Part shown: positions 24,740 through 32,573 of the stretch, in pieces
Numbering within the stretch: position 1 is the stretch's first letter
Layout: each line of letters opens with the position of its first letter
Assembly (NCBI RefSeq): GCF_046159715.1
Contig: NZ_JBJXCT010000007.1
Span: forward strand, 1 to 64,000
Origin: Pampinifervens sp037481935
Lineage (GTDB): Bacteria > Aquificota > Aquificia > Aquificales > Aquificaceae
Reading direction: 5' to 3'
Length of the DNA: 64,000 nt
Program-made: the position numbers and the translations under genes
The notes under the pieces: model-generated
What the model was told of the DNA's origin: nothing
Seen by the model: only the letters and a program-made list of their open reading frames with translations
The model's database searches: none

Positions 24740-25978
24740 ATGAGCAGGTTTAAACTTTTTGGCCTTTTCCTTATAACCTTTGCGGTGGGCTTTGTGCTTG
24801 GAAGTGCCGGCGCGTCTCAGGGCAACAGACAGGAGGATGAATACAGATACTTCAGGATGTTCACCGATGTCTTCCGCACCGTAAAGGAGAACTATGTGGG
24901 TGAAACCAACACAAAGGACCTTATATACGGTGCCCTCAATGGCATGCTTAAGTCCCTTGACCCCTTCTCAGCCTTTTTCACCCCTGAGCAATACAGAGAG
25001 TTCAGGCAGGAGACAGAGGGAGAATTCGGCGGTGTGGGAATAGAGATAGGCATGGATAAGGGAAGACCCATAGTCATATCACCCATAGAGGGGACGCCTG
25101 CCTTCAGGGCGGGTATCAGGTCCGGAGACATTATCCTTGAGATAGACGGCGAGGATACCTCCAACATGAACCTTATGGATGTGGTCAGAAGGATAAGAGG
25201 AAAGCCTGGAACAAAAGTAAACCTGACCATAATGAGAAGGGGAGCAGACAGACCCATTAAAGTTGAATTGGAAAGGGCAGTTATAAAAGTGGAAAGTGTA
25301 AAGTGGACAAAGCTTCAGGATGTGGGCTACATAAGGCTGTCCCAGTTTACGGATGGTGCAGGAAAAGAGGTGGAAAAGGCAATAAGAAATTTAACATCTC
25401 AGGGCGTAAAGGGGATAGTGCTTGACCTCAGAAACGACCCTGGCGGGCTTCTGACGGAGGCTATAAACGTATCTGAGCTTTTCCTGAAGGAGGGCAAGCT
25501 TGTAGTCTACACAAAAACGAAGAATGGAGAGGTAAACAGGTATTTCTCAAGGAAAAAGCCAGTTCTTCCGGAGAATGTTCCCCTCGTTGTTCTCATAAAC
25601 AGGGGCTCTGCCAGCGCATCGGAGATAGTGGCGGGTGCATTGCAGGACCATAAAAGGGCAGTTCTAGTGGGAGAGAGGAGCTTTGGAAAGGCCTCTGTTC
25701 AGAACATAATACCCCTTGAGGATGGCTCGGCCATCAAGCTGACGGTTGCCCATTACTACACACCACTGGGGAGGCTTATTGACAAAAAGGGTATACAGCC
25801 AGACATCGAAGTAAAGGTCTCTGAGGAGCAAGAAGAAAAACTCCAGGAAACCATAAGACAGAGGAGACTTCAGGGTGCTTCTGGACTCATACTTGAACCT
25901 GAACTTGACCCCCAGCTAAAGAAGGCTGTTGAGGTCATAAGGTCAGGCACCAAGGGCTATGCACACACTGGCGGTTGA
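24740..25978 (+). CDS. ctpA: Carboxy-terminal processing protease, S41 family
   Basis: A 412-residue periplasmic serine protease. N-terminal membrane/signal segment (LFGLFLITFAVGFVLG), a helical bundle (DVFRTVKENYVGE), PDZ domain (~90-165, GVGIEIGMDKGRPIVISP), and the S41 core with the catalytic Ser in GSASASEIVAGAL and Lys in SFGKASVQ. It trims C-termini of envelope proteins. GGAGGAG lies eight bases before the ATG at 24740, favouring it over the GTG at 24734. The 3' end overlaps tsaD by 20 bases. Confidence 0.93.
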   Translation: MSRFKLFGLFLITFAVGFVLGSAGASQGNRQEDEYRYFRMFTDVFRTVKENYVGETNTKDLIYGALNGMLKSLDPFSAFFTPEQYREFRQETEGEFGGVGIEIGMDKGRPIVISPIEGTPAFRAGIRSGDIILEIDGEDTSNMNLMDVVRRIRGKPGTKVNLTIMRRGADRPIKVELERAVIKVESVKWTKLQDVGYIRLSQFTDGAGKEVEKAIRNLTSQGVKGIVLDLRNDPGGLLTEAINVSELFLKEGKLVVYTKTKNGEVNRYFSRKKPVLPENVPLVVLINRGSASASEIVAGALQDHKRAVLVGERSFGKASVQNIIPLEDGSAIKLTVAHYYTPLGRLIDKKGIQPDIEVKVSEEQEEKLQETIRQRRLQGASGLILEPELDPQLKKAVEVIRSGTKGYAHTGG

Positions 25979-26963
25979 GACCTCCTGCGACGAGACTGCC
26001 CTGTGTATATACTCAGACAGTGAGGGGGTAATAGGGGATATAATTCTGTCTCAGGCAAAGGTGCACTTTCCCTATGGAGGGATTGTTCCCGAACTTTCCG
26101 CAAGAGAGCACACAAGAAATCTTCTTCCCTTGCTGGACAGACTTATCAATGAGACGGGCTTTGACATAAGGAAGGTTGACTTCATATCCTTTACACTTAC
26201 TCCCGGGCTCATCCTCTCCCTTGTGGTGGGTGTTAGCTTCGCCAAGGCAATGGCTTACATGCTCAAAAAGCCCCTTGTCCCAGTCCACCACCTTGAGGGG
26301 CATATATACTCCGTCTTTCTGGAAAAGCCGGTTGCATATCCCTTTCTTGCTCTCATAGTCTCGGGTGGCCATACAGACCTGTATCTTGTAGAAGGCTTTG
26401 GGAGGTATGTATTCCTTGGGGGAACCCTTGACGATGCAGTGGGAGAGAGCTACGACAAGGTTGCCAAACTTATGAACCTTGGATATCCGGGAGGACCAGT
26501 AGTAGACAGGCTGGCAAAGGAAGGAAAGCCAGTATACAGCCTGCCAAGACCAATGATGGAGGATGAAAGCCTTAACATGTCCTTCAGCGGGCTCAAGACT
26601 GCAGTTAGAAAGCTCGTGGAATCCGGCAGTTATTCAAAAGAAGACCTTTCTGCCTCCTTCCAGAAAGCTGTGGTGGATGTTCTTGAAAGAAAGACGCTTC
26701 TTGCCATGGAAAAAACTGGAGTCAGGAGGCTTGCCATAGTGGGGGGCGTCTCTGCCAATTCTGAACTGAGAGAACGTTTTAGAGAGCTCTCAGAAAGGCT
26801 TGGCTTTGAGCTACACATTCCCCATCCCAGACTTTCAACGGACAATGCCCAGATGATAGCCTACGCAGGCATGGAAAGGTTCAAAAGAGGAATAATCGCA
26901 CCAGAGGATATAAACCCAGAGCCAAACACTCCGCTGGAGGTTTTTGGAAAGAGGTGGAGTTGA
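25959..26963 (+). CDS. tsaD: tRNA N6-adenosine threonylcarbamoyltransferase TsaD
   Basis: A 334-residue ASKHA-fold enzyme transferring threonylcarbamoyl to A37 of tRNA. Metal ligands H111 and H115 are in HHLEGH, ATP-binding segments include VSGGHTDLYLV, LDDAVGESYDKVAKLM and GGVSANSELR, and the N-terminus reads AVETSCDETA. Length is standard. Its partner TsaB is at 16112 in this window but in a separate transcription unit. Translation is probably coupled to ctpA through the 20-base overlap. Confidence 0.96.
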   Translation: MHTLAVETSCDETALCIYSDSEGVIGDIILSQAKVHFPYGGIVPELSAREHTRNLLPLLDRLINETGFDIRKVDFISFTLTPGLILSLVVGVSFAKAMAYMLKKPLVPVHHLEGHIYSVFLEKPVAYPFLALIVSGGHTDLYLVEGFGRYVFLGGTLDDAVGESYDKVAKLMNLGYPGGPVVDRLAKEGKPVYSLPRPMMEDESLNMSFSGLKTAVRKLVESGSYSKEDLSASFQKAVVDVLERKTLLAMEKTGVRRLAIVGGVSANSELRERFRELSERLGFELHIPHPRLSTDNAQMIAYAGMERFKRGIIAPEDINPEPNTPLEVFGKRWS

Positions 26964-26989
26964 CCATGATATAATTGCTCTAATTATAA

Positions 26990-27757
26990 ATGGCAAGAAA
27001 GGGGCAGAAGCAAGAGGAAATATACAAAGTTGCTCTACAGGTAATAAAAGAGAAACAAAACGGAATAAGGTATTCAGATTTACACGGGGAAATAAAGCAT
27101 AGACTTCCAGAAGCAAACCCGAACACCATTCACGGCACCCTGCACAAACTGAGGCAAAGTATCTTAGAAGGCAAAGAGAAAAATGTATCCATGCCAGAGA
27201 GAGGTCTGTTTGTATGGAGCTCCCAGAGGATAGGTAAGCAGCCTGCCCAGCTTCCACCCAGAAACCTTAAAGAAGAGGATTTTTATAAGCCCTTCGCCAG
27301 CTTCCTAGTAGAGGAACTGAGTGAATGCACGAAGGCAGTTGTTCTTGGGGGAAACGTCTTTCAGGACAAGTGGGGCACGCCGGATGTGATAGGTGTATAC
27401 AAATTTTCTGATATTGACCCCATAAAGCCACCTCCTGAGCTTATAACAGCCGAAGTTAAGATTGCAACGGAAGGCTCCGCTCTAATAACAGCCTTTGGTC
27501 AGGCTTGTAGCTACAAGCTCTTTAGCCACAAGGTTTATGTAGCAGTGCCAAAGCAGGCAGGCCAGGAAACTATAAGCAGGCTTGAATCGCTTTGCATGCT
27601 ATTTGGAATAGGGCTTATTCTCTTTAACTGCGAAAAGCAGGAGGACCCGCAGTTTGAAATAAGAACAAGAGCCCAGAGAAGCGAGCCAGACTACTATTAT
27701 CTGAACCAGTATTTGAGGAAACTGCCTGAAGAGAAAAAGAGAGAGCTCTTTGGCTAG
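26990..27757 (+). CDS. Winged-helix plus PD-(D/E)XK nuclease-like protein
   Basis: A 255-residue two-part protein. Residues 1-80 look like a winged helix (IYKVALQVIKEK...NPNTIHGTLHKLRQ...RGLFVWS, similar to HARE-HTH). Residues 90-220 contain GTPDVIGV (D132), AEVKI (E155, K157) and QACSYK (Q171), the core of a PD-(D/E)XK endonuclease-like fold. No methyltransferase or other defence gene is adjacent. It is more AT-rich than its neighbours by eye and sits between housekeeping genes, so horizontal acquisition is possible. It could be a solitary restriction-type enzyme or a DNA-binding regulator with an inactive nuclease fold. Confidence 0.65.
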   Translation: MARKGQKQEEIYKVALQVIKEKQNGIRYSDLHGEIKHRLPEANPNTIHGTLHKLRQSILEGKEKNVSMPERGLFVWSSQRIGKQPAQLPPRNLKEEDFYKPFASFLVEELSECTKAVVLGGNVFQDKWGTPDVIGVYKFSDIDPIKPPPELITAEVKIATEGSALITAFGQACSYKLFSHKVYVAVPKQAGQETISRLESLCMLFGIGLILFNCEKQEDPQFEIRTRAQRSEPDYYYLNQYLRKLPEEKKRELFG

Positions 27758-27759
27758 TT

Positions 27760-28656
27760 TTAAATCAATCTTTTTAGCCTATAACCCCTCATAAACTCCT
27801 CTCCGCTCATGAGCTTTCCCTTGGGAGATATTAGCTCCAGCACCTCCACTGCCCCCTCGCCACAGGCTACCACGAGCCTTTTCCTATCAATAACCTCCCC
27901 TGGCGCTCCTTCACCCTCCACAACCCTTACCTTCAGAATCTTGAGCCTTTCGCCCCTTTCTGTAAGTGTGTAGCAATCGGGGTAAAGTCCTCTAATTCTG
28001 TCTTTCACGCTTTCCGCATCTGCTTTCCAGCAAATTCTTAGCTCTTCCTTCTGAATGGGTGGTGCGTAGGTTGCTCCTCTGTTGTCCTGAGGGATGGGCT
28101 TGACATTTCCTTCAATCCATTCTCTGAGAGTTCTAACAAGCAGGTCTGCTCCCTTTATTGCAAGTCTCTGGGAGAGGGCTTTGAGGTTGTCTTCCTCAAG
28201 TATGGGTTCTTCCTCCTGAGAGAGTATGTCCCCTGTGTCCATGCCTTCGTCCATGAGCATAACAGTGTTTCCCGTCTTCTTTTCTCCCGCCATGATGGCT
28301 CTCTGTATGGGTGCAGAGCCTCTGTAGGCGGGAAGAAGGCTTGCGTGAAGGTTTATACAGCCATAGGCAGGGTAGCGTATTACCTCTGGTGGGAGTATTT
28401 TGCCGTAGGCAACCACTACTATGCATTCAGGCTTCAGACTTTCAACGATGGGTATGAGCTCCTTTCTTTTTTCAGGCTGGAAAACATCAAGCCCAAGCTC
28501 CTGAGCCAGAACTTTGACAGGTGGTGGTGTGAGCTTCTGACCCCTTCCTGCGGGTCTGTCTGGTTGGCAGACAACTCCGGCAATTTCAAATTCTTCGTGC
28601 AGTCTTTTCAGTGAAGGTGTGGCAAACTCAGGAGTGCCAAAGAAAAGTATTTTCAT
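27760..28656 (-). CDS. fmt: Methionyl-tRNA formyltransferase
   Basis: A 298-residue enzyme formylating initiator Met-tRNA. The formyl-transferase core has FFGTPEFATPSLKRL, CINLHASLLPAYRGSAPI (catalytic Asn/His region) and MDEGMDTGDIL (Asp), followed by the C-terminal tRNA-binding OB-like domain. The ATG overlaps the ribD stop by four bases. It ends two bases from the stop of the convergent HTH-nuclease gene. Confidence 0.96.
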   Translation of the reverse strand: MKILFFGTPEFATPSLKRLHEEFEIAGVVCQPDRPAGRGQKLTPPPVKVLAQELGLDVFQPEKRKELIPIVESLKPECIVVVAYGKILPPEVIRYPAYGCINLHASLLPAYRGSAPIQRAIMAGEKKTGNTVMLMDEGMDTGDILSQEEEPILEEDNLKALSQRLAIKGADLLVRTLREWIEGNVKPIPQDNRGATYAPPIQKEELRICWKADAESVKDRIRGLYPDCYTLTERGERLKILKVRVVEGEGAPGEVIDRKRLVVACGEGAVEVLELISPKGKLMSGEEFMRGYRLKRLI

Positions 28657-29729
28657 GTTCTCACATACTCCAGAGCCACATCATCCCCGAAGGATTTTAT
28701 CTCTCTTAGCCTCAATCTTTGAGCTTCCCTGAGAAGGGCTACACCTATATCTCCAAGCCTTTTACCCTCACCTATAAGGACGGGACCTAAAAAAACCCAC
28801 AGGCGGTCAAAAAGCCCTTCTTTTAGGAAGGAAGTCAGCGTTATCGCTCCACCCTCTACAAGGAGATGCATAACCTCCAGAAAGTATAGCTCTCTCAGCA
28901 CTTCCTTCAGGTCAAGCTTCTTGCCCTCCGCGGGCGCCATAAGGACCTTTACACCCCTGTCCTCAAGCCTCTTTATTTTCTCCCTGTCCTCGCTTACGGT
29001 AAAGATTATGGTCTGGCTTTCTCTTTCCTGCACAAGATGGCAGCTTTCTGGGATTCTCAGCTGAGGGTCAAGAACTACCCTTATGGGTTGCCTTTCCCAT
29101 TCAAAGGCTCTGACGGTGAGCTTCGGGTTGTCCCTCAGCACTGTGTTGATGCCCACGAGCACGGCTGTGGCTTCAGACCTGAGCCTGTGGGCAAAGGCTC
29201 TTGACTCTTCCGAGGTTATCCACTGACTATCTCCAGTCCTCGTTGCAAGAGACCCATCCACGCTCTGCGCCCACTTGAGGGTTATGTAGGGTCTTTTCTG
29301 AGTTATGTAGGTAAAAAAGTCCTCGTTTAGCCTCTTTGCCTCTTCCTCAAGCACACCCACCTGCACCTCTATTCCTGCATTCCTTAGCCTTTCCACACCC
29401 CTGCCAGAAACCAGAGGGTTTGGGTCAAGGGTTGCGACAACCACCCTTTTTATGCCTGCCTTTATTATGGCATCGGTGCAAGGTGGGGTTCTCCCAAAGT
29501 GCGTGCAGGGCTCAAGGGTGACATAAAGGGTGGCGTCCTTTGCCCTTTCGCCTGCCCTCTCAAGGGCGACCACCTCCGCATGGGGCATACCAGCTCTTTC
29601 GTGGTATCCCTCCGCAACTATTTCCCCTTCCTTAACTATCACACAACCAACGGCGGGGTTGGGATGAGTAAGACCCTTTCGCAGGAGAGCAAGCTCAAGA
29701 GCCCTCTTCATAAACTTCAAGTCATCCAT
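28653..29729 (-). CDS. ribD: Bifunctional riboflavin deaminase/reductase
   Basis: A 358-residue two-domain enzyme for steps two and three of riboflavin synthesis. The N-terminal deaminase has the zinc site H50, C75, C84 with catalytic E52 (PHAEVVALE, EPCTHFGRTPPC); the C-terminal reductase domain starts near residue 145 (RPYITLKWAQSVDGSLA) and includes VEGGAITLTSFL. The ATG shares one base with the stop of the upstream zinc-ribbon gene (TGATG), and its end overlaps fmt. Confidence 0.96.
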   Translation of the reverse strand: MDDLKFMKRALELALLRKGLTHPNPAVGCVIVKEGEIVAEGYHERAGMPHAEVVALERAGERAKDATLYVTLEPCTHFGRTPPCTDAIIKAGIKRVVVATLDPNPLVSGRGVERLRNAGIEVQVGVLEEEAKRLNEDFFTYITQKRPYITLKWAQSVDGSLATRTGDSQWITSEESRAFAHRLRSEATAVLVGINTVLRDNPKLTVRAFEWERQPIRVVLDPQLRIPESCHLVQERESQTIIFTVSEDREKIKRLEDRGVKVLMAPAEGKKLDLKEVLRELYFLEVMHLLVEGGAITLTSFLKEGLFDRLWVFLGPVLIGEGKRLGDIGVALLREAQRLRLREIKSFGDDVALEYVRT

Positions 29730-30001
29730 CAGTCAAAGATATCAAAAAGCTCACCAAAAATAGACTTTCTCTTTTTTTTATACTTGTATTCCTCGTATTT
29801 TCTGTAAACCTCCGGATATTCTCTCGTTATTCCTCTCAGCTCTTCATCAAGACTGCCCTCCGCCCTGCGTATAGCTTCAATTATCTTTGAAAGCTCGCCC
29901 TTGTCCAGCCACATACCACCACAGGATGGGCATACATCCACCACAACACCATACCTGTTTACTTCAAGGAGGTCCACATGGACACATCTGGGACATTTCA
30001 T
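29729..30001 (-). CDS. zf-TFIIB-type zinc ribbon protein
   Basis: A 90-residue protein with an N-terminal zinc ribbon of the zf-TFIIB type: C3, C6, C24, C27 in CPRC...CPSCGGMWLDKGEL, followed by a helical, basic and acidic tail (KYEEYKYKKKRKS). The family is widespread and uncharacterised. It is tightly packed between an exported protein gene and ribD (overlaps of 4 and 1 bases), so it is co-transcribed with them; no specific function follows. Confidence 0.8.
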   Translation of the reverse strand: MKCPRCVHVDLLEVNRYGVVVDVCPSCGGMWLDKGELSKIIEAIRRAEGSLDEELRGITREYPEVYRKYEEYKYKKKRKSIFGELFDIFD

Positions 30002-30435
30002 TTTCCTTCCTCACTTCTTTTTATAAACTCAAGCATCTCTATGTAGATTATACCAAAAGCATCCTCTATAGCACCTCTTCTCGGAAGATCTCCAAAACTG
30101 CCATCGGGCTGAGAGTAGGGAACAACCGTGGAAAAACTTTGCCCTTTGCCGTTGACGGTGAGGCTCACTCTGAGTTCAAGGTTGTAGGCGCTCACTCTTT
30201 GCTGTGGGGTGAAGGCTATGGGGGTTTCCTTCAGGAGCTCAACCTTTGGTATTATCTCCTGAGAACCCTCTTTGCAGACTATTGTGTTTCCAGTTTCAAG
30301 GATTGCCCTTTCCAGCCTTTTTCTGAAGGTAAAATCCAGATAAGGCTCTGGGTAGGGGTTTTCAACCCTTTTTATACAAAAGTCAGCACCAACAGCACTG
30401 GAAATAAAAAAGAAGAGCCCCACTAAAGCCAGCAT
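29998..30435 (-). CDS. Exported LptE-like envelope protein
   Basis: A 145-residue protein with a signal peptide (MLALVGLFFFISSAVGA). The mature part (VSAYNLELRVSLTVNG ... YSQPDGSFGDLPRRGAIEDAF) has the alternating strand-helix feel and position of the basic/Ala-rich end seen in LptE (RlpB), the lipopolysaccharide assembly partner of LptD. The first Cys (C20) is not in a convincing lipobox, so it may be soluble. Assignment is tentative. TATATT ends seven bases before the ATG in a promoter shared with the divergent mrp operon. Confidence 0.45.
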   Translation of the reverse strand: MLALVGLFFFISSAVGADFCIKRVENPYPEPYLDFTFRKRLERAILETGNTIVCKEGSQEIIPKVELLKETPIAFTPQQRVSAYNLELRVSLTVNGKGQSFSTVVPYSQPDGSFGDLPRRGAIEDAFGIIYIEMLEFIKRSEEGK

Positions 30436-30452
30436 AATCTATAATATAGGGC
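30436..30452. promoter_or_regulatory. Symmetric bidirectional promoter (LptE-like / mrp operon)
   Basis: Seventeen bases separate the divergent start codons. TATAAT (30440-30445) ends seven bases before the plus-strand ATG (30453), and TATATT on the minus strand (30448-30443) ends seven bases before the minus-strand ATG (30435). The hexamers overlap by three bases; no ribosome binding site fits on either side. Confidence 0.65.
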
Positions 30453-30911
30453 ATGAAGCGGCCTATGTTTATTCTTGCCCTTTTCTACTCCCTCCTGTGG
30501 CTGCTTATCTCGGGTGTAGAAGCAAAATCTCTCTTCTTTGGCTCTATATCCCTTTTCACAGCTCTTCTGTTTCACAAACTCCTGAGGGTCTACCTTCCCA
30601 GACTCAACTTTTTTGCCCTTTTATCCTTTTTCATAACCTTTCTGGGACAGTCTTTTCTTAGCGGTATTGATGTAACCAGAAGAGTAATTGGTCCCAGGCT
30701 TCTTGTAAACCCTGGCTTTGTTACTTATAATCTCACCACACACAAACAGCCTGCGAGGTTTCTGCTCTGTATGGTGATAAACCTGACTCCCGGAACTCTT
30801 AGTGTGGAGCTCTCAGGAGACAGAATTCTTATACACACCCTTGATATAAAGGACTTTAGCGAGGAAAAGCTCAGAGAGCTTGAAAGGCTGGTAGACAGGG
30901 TGTTTTCATGA
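30453..30911 (+). CDS. mrpE: Na+/H+ antiporter subunit MrpE-like
   Basis: A 152-residue protein with two or three N-terminal membrane helices and a cytoplasmic C-terminal domain, matching MrpE/MnhE: FLLCMVINLTPGTLSVELSGD with the family TPGTLSV motif, and LERLVDRVF at the end. It heads the seven-gene antiporter operon and its transcript should be leaderless. MrpE is needed for assembly of the hetero-oligomeric Mrp antiporter; it is equivalent to MbhA/MbxA of archaeal respiratory complexes. Confidence 0.85.
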   Translation: MKRPMFILALFYSLLWLLISGVEAKSLFFGSISLFTALLFHKLLRVYLPRLNFFALLSFFITFLGQSFLSGIDVTRRVIGPRLLVNPGFVTYNLTTHKQPARFLLCMVINLTPGTLSVELSGDRILIHTLDIKDFSEEKLRELERLVDRVFS

Positions 30912-31171
30912 AAGAGCTCTATCATATACTCTTTGCGCTTCTTGGTTTAAACCTTTTGCTTGGTCTTGTGAGGGTGCTCAGGGGTCCAAGCCTTGTGGAC
31001 AGTATGCTGGCTTCTTTACTTCTGGGCACTGGAGGAACCGCGCTCATTCTTGCTATACACAGTTATGCGGAGCAGGGTTCACTCCTCAATGTAGCTCTTG
31101 CCTTTGCACTTCTTGCTGGTATGGGTGGCATAGCCTTTGCTATAATACTCCTGCGAGATGACAATTCTTGA
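30908..31171 (+). CDS. mrpF: Antiporter subunit MrpF-like
   Basis: An 87-residue protein with three membrane helices, the usual MrpF/MnhF size and plan, and the RVLRGPSLVDSMLA loop (family R-GP...DR motif). It overlaps mrpE by four bases and mrpG by fourteen. Confidence 0.85.
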   Translation: MKELYHILFALLGLNLLLGLVRVLRGPSLVDSMLASLLLGTGGTALILAIHSYAEQGSLLNVALAFALLAGMGGIAFAIILLRDDNS

Positions 31172-31445
31172 AGTTCTGTCCTTGAGCCTTATGTTCGTTG
31201 GAGCCTTTTTTCTTCTTGCGGGTAGTATGGGTCTTCTGAGACTGAGAGATACTTACAGCAGACTGCATGCCCTTACGAAGGCAGACCTTCTTGGGTTTGG
31301 CTTTGTGGTTCTGGGTGTTATGGTGTCTGCAAAGAGTCTTTCTGAGGTGCTAAAGCTTATCATAATATGGCTCTTTGTCATAGTTTACAGCTCGCTGGTT
31401 GGCTACGCCATAGCCCATCAGAAGAGGAAAAGAGGCGATGCTTGA
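31158..31445 (+). CDS. mrpG: Antiporter subunit MrpG-like
   Basis: A 95-residue protein with three membrane helices and the MrpG/PhaG signature GSMGLLRLRDTYSRLHALTKADLLG. It overlaps mrpF upstream and the fused MrpA-C/MrpB gene by eight bases downstream. The family is structural within Mrp complexes. Confidence 0.88.
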   Translation: MTILEVLSLSLMFVGAFFLLAGSMGLLRLRDTYSRLHALTKADLLGFGFVVLGVMVSAKSLSEVLKLIIIWLFVIVYSSLVGYAIAHQKRKRGDA

Positions 31446-32301
31446 CCTCCTGCTCGGAACCCTTCTCCTACTCTCTGCACTTGCTTCTATGCACAGCAGA
31501 GATACTCTCAGAAGCGGTGTTTTCTTTCTGAGCTTTGGGCTGATAAGCGGTCTAGTGTGGGTCAGGCTCTCTGCGCCCGATGTGGCTATGGTGGAGATAA
31601 TACTGGGGGCAGGTATAACGGGCGTTCTCATATTCAAGCTTATGAAGGGTGTAAACATAAAAAGTGTAAGAGTCCCCGCCTACAGGAAGCTCTGGGCCGG
31701 TGTGGTCAGCTTCCTCTTCTTTCTCTGGATGCTGCCCTACATAAGAAATATACCTGTTGAAGTAAGGGTTTCAGCCCTTGTCTCTGAAAATCTGCCCCTG
31801 AGTGGAGTTGAAAGTCCAGTAACTGCAGTACTTCTGAACTTCAGGGGCTACGACACCCTGCTTGAGGTTGGTGTAATAACCCTTGCTACCTTTGGAGTTC
31901 TGGCTATAGGGACAAGAAGAGAGGTCTACCTCTGGAAAGACCCCATACTTCAGAGCGTCTCCAGGCATTTCTTCCCACTTGTTGCCTTTTTTTCCCTTTA
32001 CATAACCTATCTGGGTGCCTTTTCAGTGGGTGGTGCCTTTCAGGGTGGTGCTCTGCTGGCTGGTGGTCTGGTTCTGCTGGCTCTGTCCGGACAGGCAATC
32101 AACTTTGGCAGAATATCAGGTCTCCTTCTTCTCCTCAGCCTTGTTATCTTTCTGGGCATAGGGACGCTCTATGCTATCACAGGCAATGGCTTTCTTACAT
32201 TCCCCATAGATCTGGCAACACCTTCCATAATTCTCATAGAACTTTCCATATGGCTCTCTACTGCTGTGCTCCTTTATACCGCCTACAGGGGGAGGCTATG
32301 A
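31438..32301 (+). CDS. Fused MrpA C-terminal (DUF4040) and MrpB domains
   Basis: A 287-residue membrane protein. Residues 1-85 match the DUF4040/MbhD region normally at the end of MrpA (VRLSAPDVAMVEIILGAGITGVL), and residues ~145-285 match MrpB/MnhB (SPVTAVLLNFRGYDTLLEVGVI, GGAFQGGALLAGGLVLL). The N-terminal NuoL-like half of MrpA is missing here and may be replaced by the 34023 gene. The order EFG-(A'B)-C-D-D' mirrors the archaeal Mbh/Mbx antiporter modules. It overlaps mrpC by four bases. Confidence 0.82.
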   Translation: MLDLLLGTLLLLSALASMHSRDTLRSGVFFLSFGLISGLVWVRLSAPDVAMVEIILGAGITGVLIFKLMKGVNIKSVRVPAYRKLWAGVVSFLFFLWMLPYIRNIPVEVRVSALVSENLPLSGVESPVTAVLLNFRGYDTLLEVGVITLATFGVLAIGTRREVYLWKDPILQSVSRHFFPLVAFFSLYITYLGAFSVGGAFQGGALLAGGLVLLALSGQAINFGRISGLLLLLSLVIFLGIGTLYAITGNGFLTFPIDLATPSIILIELSIWLSTAVLLYTAYRGRL

Positions 32302-32573
32302 CTGACTTTTATTACCTCCTTTCCCTGATTCTTATTCTGGTAAGCACCTACTATTTCCTCACGGCAGAGAACAATGCAAAACGTCTAATCACGGTTAACA
32401 TACTTGGCTCTGGCGTATTTCTTTTCTTCATAAGCACGGCCAAAAGGGTGCCAGGGGGAAATCCTGACCCTGTCCCTCATGCCCTCGTGCTTACGGGCAT
32501 AGTGGTTGCAGTAAGCGCCACAGCCCTTGCTGTCTCTCTGCTTCTGCGTATGAGCAGAGATGAGGAGGAGTGA
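32298..32573 (+). CDS. mrpC: Antiporter subunit MrpC-like (NuoK-like)
   Basis: A 91-residue, three-helix protein similar to NuoK. Recognisable segments are YYFLTAENNAKRLITVNILGSGVFLF and the PDPVPHALVLTGIVVAVSATALAV motif of MrpC/MnhC. The ATG at 32298 overlaps the preceding stop (ATGA); the open frame extends upstream but not with homologous sequence. The stop shares one base with the mrpD ATG. Confidence 0.88.
   Translation: MTDFYYLLSLILILVSTYYFLTAENNAKRLITVNILGSGVFLFFISTAKRVPGGNPDPVPHALVLTGIVVAVSATALAVSLLLRMSRDEEE

Noticed and set aside
27758..27775. Terminator between the HTH-nuclease gene and fmt
   Set aside because: Only a T-rich stretch is present; no convincing stem-loop.
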